64,000 nt of DNA from contig JAFPUN010000021.1 of the NCBI GenBank assembly GCA_017395365.1, positions 157,174-221,173 on the forward strand, written 5' to 3'. Under the pieces are notes generated by a model. That model was not told the origin of the DNA. It saw only the letters and a program-made list of their open reading frames with translations, and ran no database searches. Shown in pieces: positions 62,865-64,000 of this stretch. The translations under genes were made by a program, and so were the position numbers. Numbering within the stretch: position 1 is the stretch's first letter; the number at the start of each line of letters is the position of its first letter. The DNA is from Bacteroidales bacterium. Its GTDB lineage: Bacteria > Bacteroidota > Bacteroidia > Bacteroidales > F082.

Positions 62865-63274
62865 GACATTTTCCAGAACACTTAAAGCAAGCGGGATGGA
62901 TTTTTTCGCGCACTGTGTAGGCGGGCATCACGGCCATCGCCGAACACCGCGCCGCAAGACCTCCAATCGTTTTTCCCGCCGGAGCCTGACTGGATGGCAA
63001 AGGCTGCGGCCATAAAGCTTCCCCACAAGGGACAAGCGACCTCCGCAGCCTTTGACAGCCAGGCAGCACACCGAATCGATTAAATTGCTGGAGTGGATTT
63101 GCGGATGACCGACCGAGGAAGAGAAACGAGAGCGGGAAAACGCAAACCCACTATTAACCGAAGGCGGACAAAGGATGCGGCTATTGAGCTTCCTAAAAGA
63201 TGTGAAATCTTCCTCCGCATCGTTTGGCCGACTGAGGTAAAACTAAAACCACCTACCAAGCCGGACGAGGTGAC
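62865..63274. other. Gene-free region of the element with an inverted repeat
   Basis: No convincing gene lies here. The higher-GC part contains a perfect 12-base inverted repeat, CAAAGGCTGCGG at 62998-63009 and CCGCAGCCTTTG at 63043-63054, around 33 bases. An 85-codon minus-strand frame (62812-63069) crosses both the repeat and the small-RNA promoter and is probably not translated. Confidence 0.5.
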
Positions 63275-63309
63275 AAAAAAAAGGAGAAGGTCTCCATCAG
63301 GAAACCTTC
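63275..63309 (-). terminator. Terminator of the lysis-like gene pair
   Basis: On the minus strand a 10-pair stem with one G-U pair (GAAGGTTTCC with GGAGACCTTC, 63286-63309) and a TGAT loop is followed by TCC and eight T. It overlaps the last codons and the stop of the gene at 63297. Confidence 0.8.
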
Positions 63310-63770
63310 ACCATTTTGATCACAATCGTTATTGCAGTGATGATGACAGCCAGCAACACCACCACCATACCGAGCAGAAACCACATAAAAGCGGGAGGCT
63401 TTTTCTTTTCGGGCGGCGGCTCTTCGACGACAATCTGCGGATAACGCAGCGTGTCGGCGAAGTGGACTGGCTCGGGTTCTGCCTCGTAGGTGACTGTGAG
63501 GCTGTCGTTGGTGGCCGTTGCCGTGAAAGTGCCCTGCTCCGTTTGGATCTTGACGGCTTGGCCGTCAAGCAGCGGAGCCAAGGGCATCACGGCAGAATCG
63601 GCCAAAGGAGGCAATTCTATGAAGGTGTCGATGGGATGCGCCTGAACGCTCAGCAGCTCGGGGCATCGCTCGACGATTCGACGGATGCGACGCTGGGCGC
63701 GGCGCTTCGCGTCGCAGGCGCAGAGCACCATCGACACCAACAACAGGAAGAGGAAACAGCGTGTCTTCAT
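63297..63770 (-). CDS. Phage-type lipoprotein with C-terminal membrane span
   Basis: The 157-residue product has a lipoprotein signal (MKTRCFLFLLLVSMVLCAC), a basic stretch (DAKRRAQRRIRRIVERCPEL), a soluble middle with beta character, a proline-rich linker (VVEEPPPEKKKPP) and one transmembrane helix near the end (about 128-150, FMWFLLGMVVVLLAVIITAI). Anchors at both ends recall spanins, which join the inner and outer membranes in phage lysis, but known spanin families cannot be matched with certainty. Similar proteins are common in Bacteroidales prophages beside holin-like genes. It is transcribed towards the integrase. Confidence 0.75.
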   Translation of the reverse strand: MKTRCFLFLLLVSMVLCACDAKRRAQRRIRRIVERCPELLSVQAHPIDTFIELPPLADSAVMPLAPLLDGQAVKIQTEQGTFTATATNDSLTVTYEAEPEPVHFADTLRYPQIVVEEPPPEKKKPPAFMWFLLGMVVVLLAVIITAITIVIKMVKVS

Positions 63771-63774
63771 GGCC

Positions 63775-64000
63775 TTACAGGTTTTCGATCAATTGCTTCA
63801 GCTCAGCGTTTTCAAGGGTGAGTTGTGCGACCTGAGCGGACAGCCCGACGATTTCCTTGCGGGCCTCGGTCAGTTCAGAATAGACGCGCTTGTTTTCCTC
63901 AACCAGGTTGAAGATGGTCTGCTGCATCTCTCGGATGGTGCGGTTCTGGCGGAGCCGCGTGGCGGCGAGCCAGGAGGCCACACCCGTGACAGGAGCCAGC
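63775..64000 (-). CDS. Membrane/coiled-coil phage protein, N-terminus outside the window
   Basis: The frame is open to the window edge, with LAPVTGVASWLAATRLRQNR visible before a long coiled coil (IREMQQTIFNLVEENKRVYS, then EARKEIVGLSAQVAQLTLEN). The upstream part is probably a transmembrane helix, so the product would be a small membrane protein with a cytoplasmic or periplasmic coil, as in phage lysis or holin-associated genes. A GTG at 63981 is a possible but less likely start. Its stop lies four bases before the lipoprotein gene, so the two are co-transcribed. Confidence 0.65.
   Translation of the reverse strand, partial: LAPVTGVASWLAATRLRQNRTIREMQQTIFNLVEENKRVYSELTEARKEIVGLSAQVAQLTLENAELKQLIENL

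Larger units (their letters stand above)
61100..64000. mobile_element. Left part of a prophage or integrative element
   Basis: An integrase with its own promoter, a small-RNA candidate and, on the opposite strand, two lysis-like membrane genes of phage type occupy the end of the window. The genes before 60926 are ordinary chromosomal genes. The right end and the rest of the element are beyond the window. Confidence 0.7.

Noticed and set aside
62812-63069. 85-codon minus-strand frame beginning MLPGCQRLRR
   Set aside because: A consensus minus-strand promoter lies inside it, and it crosses a perfect inverted repeat. The region fits a non-coding RNA better.
63093-63821. 242-codon plus-strand frame at the right edge
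   Set aside because: It is antisense to the phage-type lipoprotein gene, with very basic, low-complexity composition.
1-64000. CRISPR array, tRNA or rRNA genes
   Set aside because: No regularly spaced direct repeats, cloverleaf sequences or rRNA signatures were seen in any gap. Short repeats found are inverted or occur in pairs only.

Overview
The window looks like a chromosomal segment of an uncultured, probably host-associated member of the order Bacteroidales. The evidence is the many secreted proteins with a type IX secretion (T9SS) type A C-terminal sorting domain, two large TonB-dependent receptors, a PorV-like protein and a T9SS plug protein, DUF5686, a DAHP synthase/chorismate mutase fusion, and above all the promoters. 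More than twenty sites carry the Bacteroidetes -7 element TAnnTTTG just upstream of genes. No rRNA, tRNA or CRISPR array was found. The genus cannot be named from the sequence.

Layout. 1-7534 (minus): the end of a lipoprotein gene, purL, and two tandem Omp28-like T9SS cargo proteins. 7798-10866 (plus): an ECF sigma factor operon and a T9SS-sorted secreted protein. 10919-19468 and on to 27848 (minus): a TonB-dependent receptor of the outer-membrane beta-barrel family, priA, the T9SS plug protein, a HIT hydrolase, greA, then the trio TonB receptor - 1505-residue T9SS protein - PorV-like barrel. 28144-35201: small lipoproteins, DAHP synthase/chorismate mutase, asnS, rpoN and a sensor kinase. 35255-40354 (minus): a compact five-gene operon for exported proteins around an M1 peptidase. 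40574-41333: a zeta-toxin-like ATPase with an overlapping small gene. 41428-47853: a GH29 fucosidase, a TPR/LuxR-type membrane regulator, and two broken genes for large surface proteins. 47935-60854: leuS, a NYN protein, an SGNH hydrolase, an ORF6N protein, ruvB, a SPOR protein, a 2-hydroxyacid dehydrogenase, ridA, ftsB/divIC, DUF5686, apbE and a zinc-ribbon protein. 61100-64000: the left end of a prophage or integrative element with a tyrosine integrase, a small-RNA candidate and lysis-like membrane genes, cut by the window edge.

How the parts relate. Much of the window serves the cell envelope: at least seven T9SS cargo genes, a T9SS plug protein and a PorV-like protein that could shuttle cargo. 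Housekeeping genes (purL, priA, greA, asnS, rpoN, leuS, ruvB, ftsB) are interspersed with this material. The strongest leads are: (1) LeuRS carries a roughly 110-residue insertion resembling a DUF559/Vsr-type PD-(D/E)XK nuclease fold; (2) a promoter-hairpin-hairpin unit at 29086-29185 looks like a small RNA whose 5' part is complementary to the leader of the TonB receptor-T9SS-PorV operon; (3) a regulator/surface-protein module was duplicated, and both surface-protein copies are now interrupted; (4) a second small-RNA candidate lies next to the integrase; (5) an N-terminal fragment of an IS200-type transposase sits in the leader of the DAHP synthase gene.
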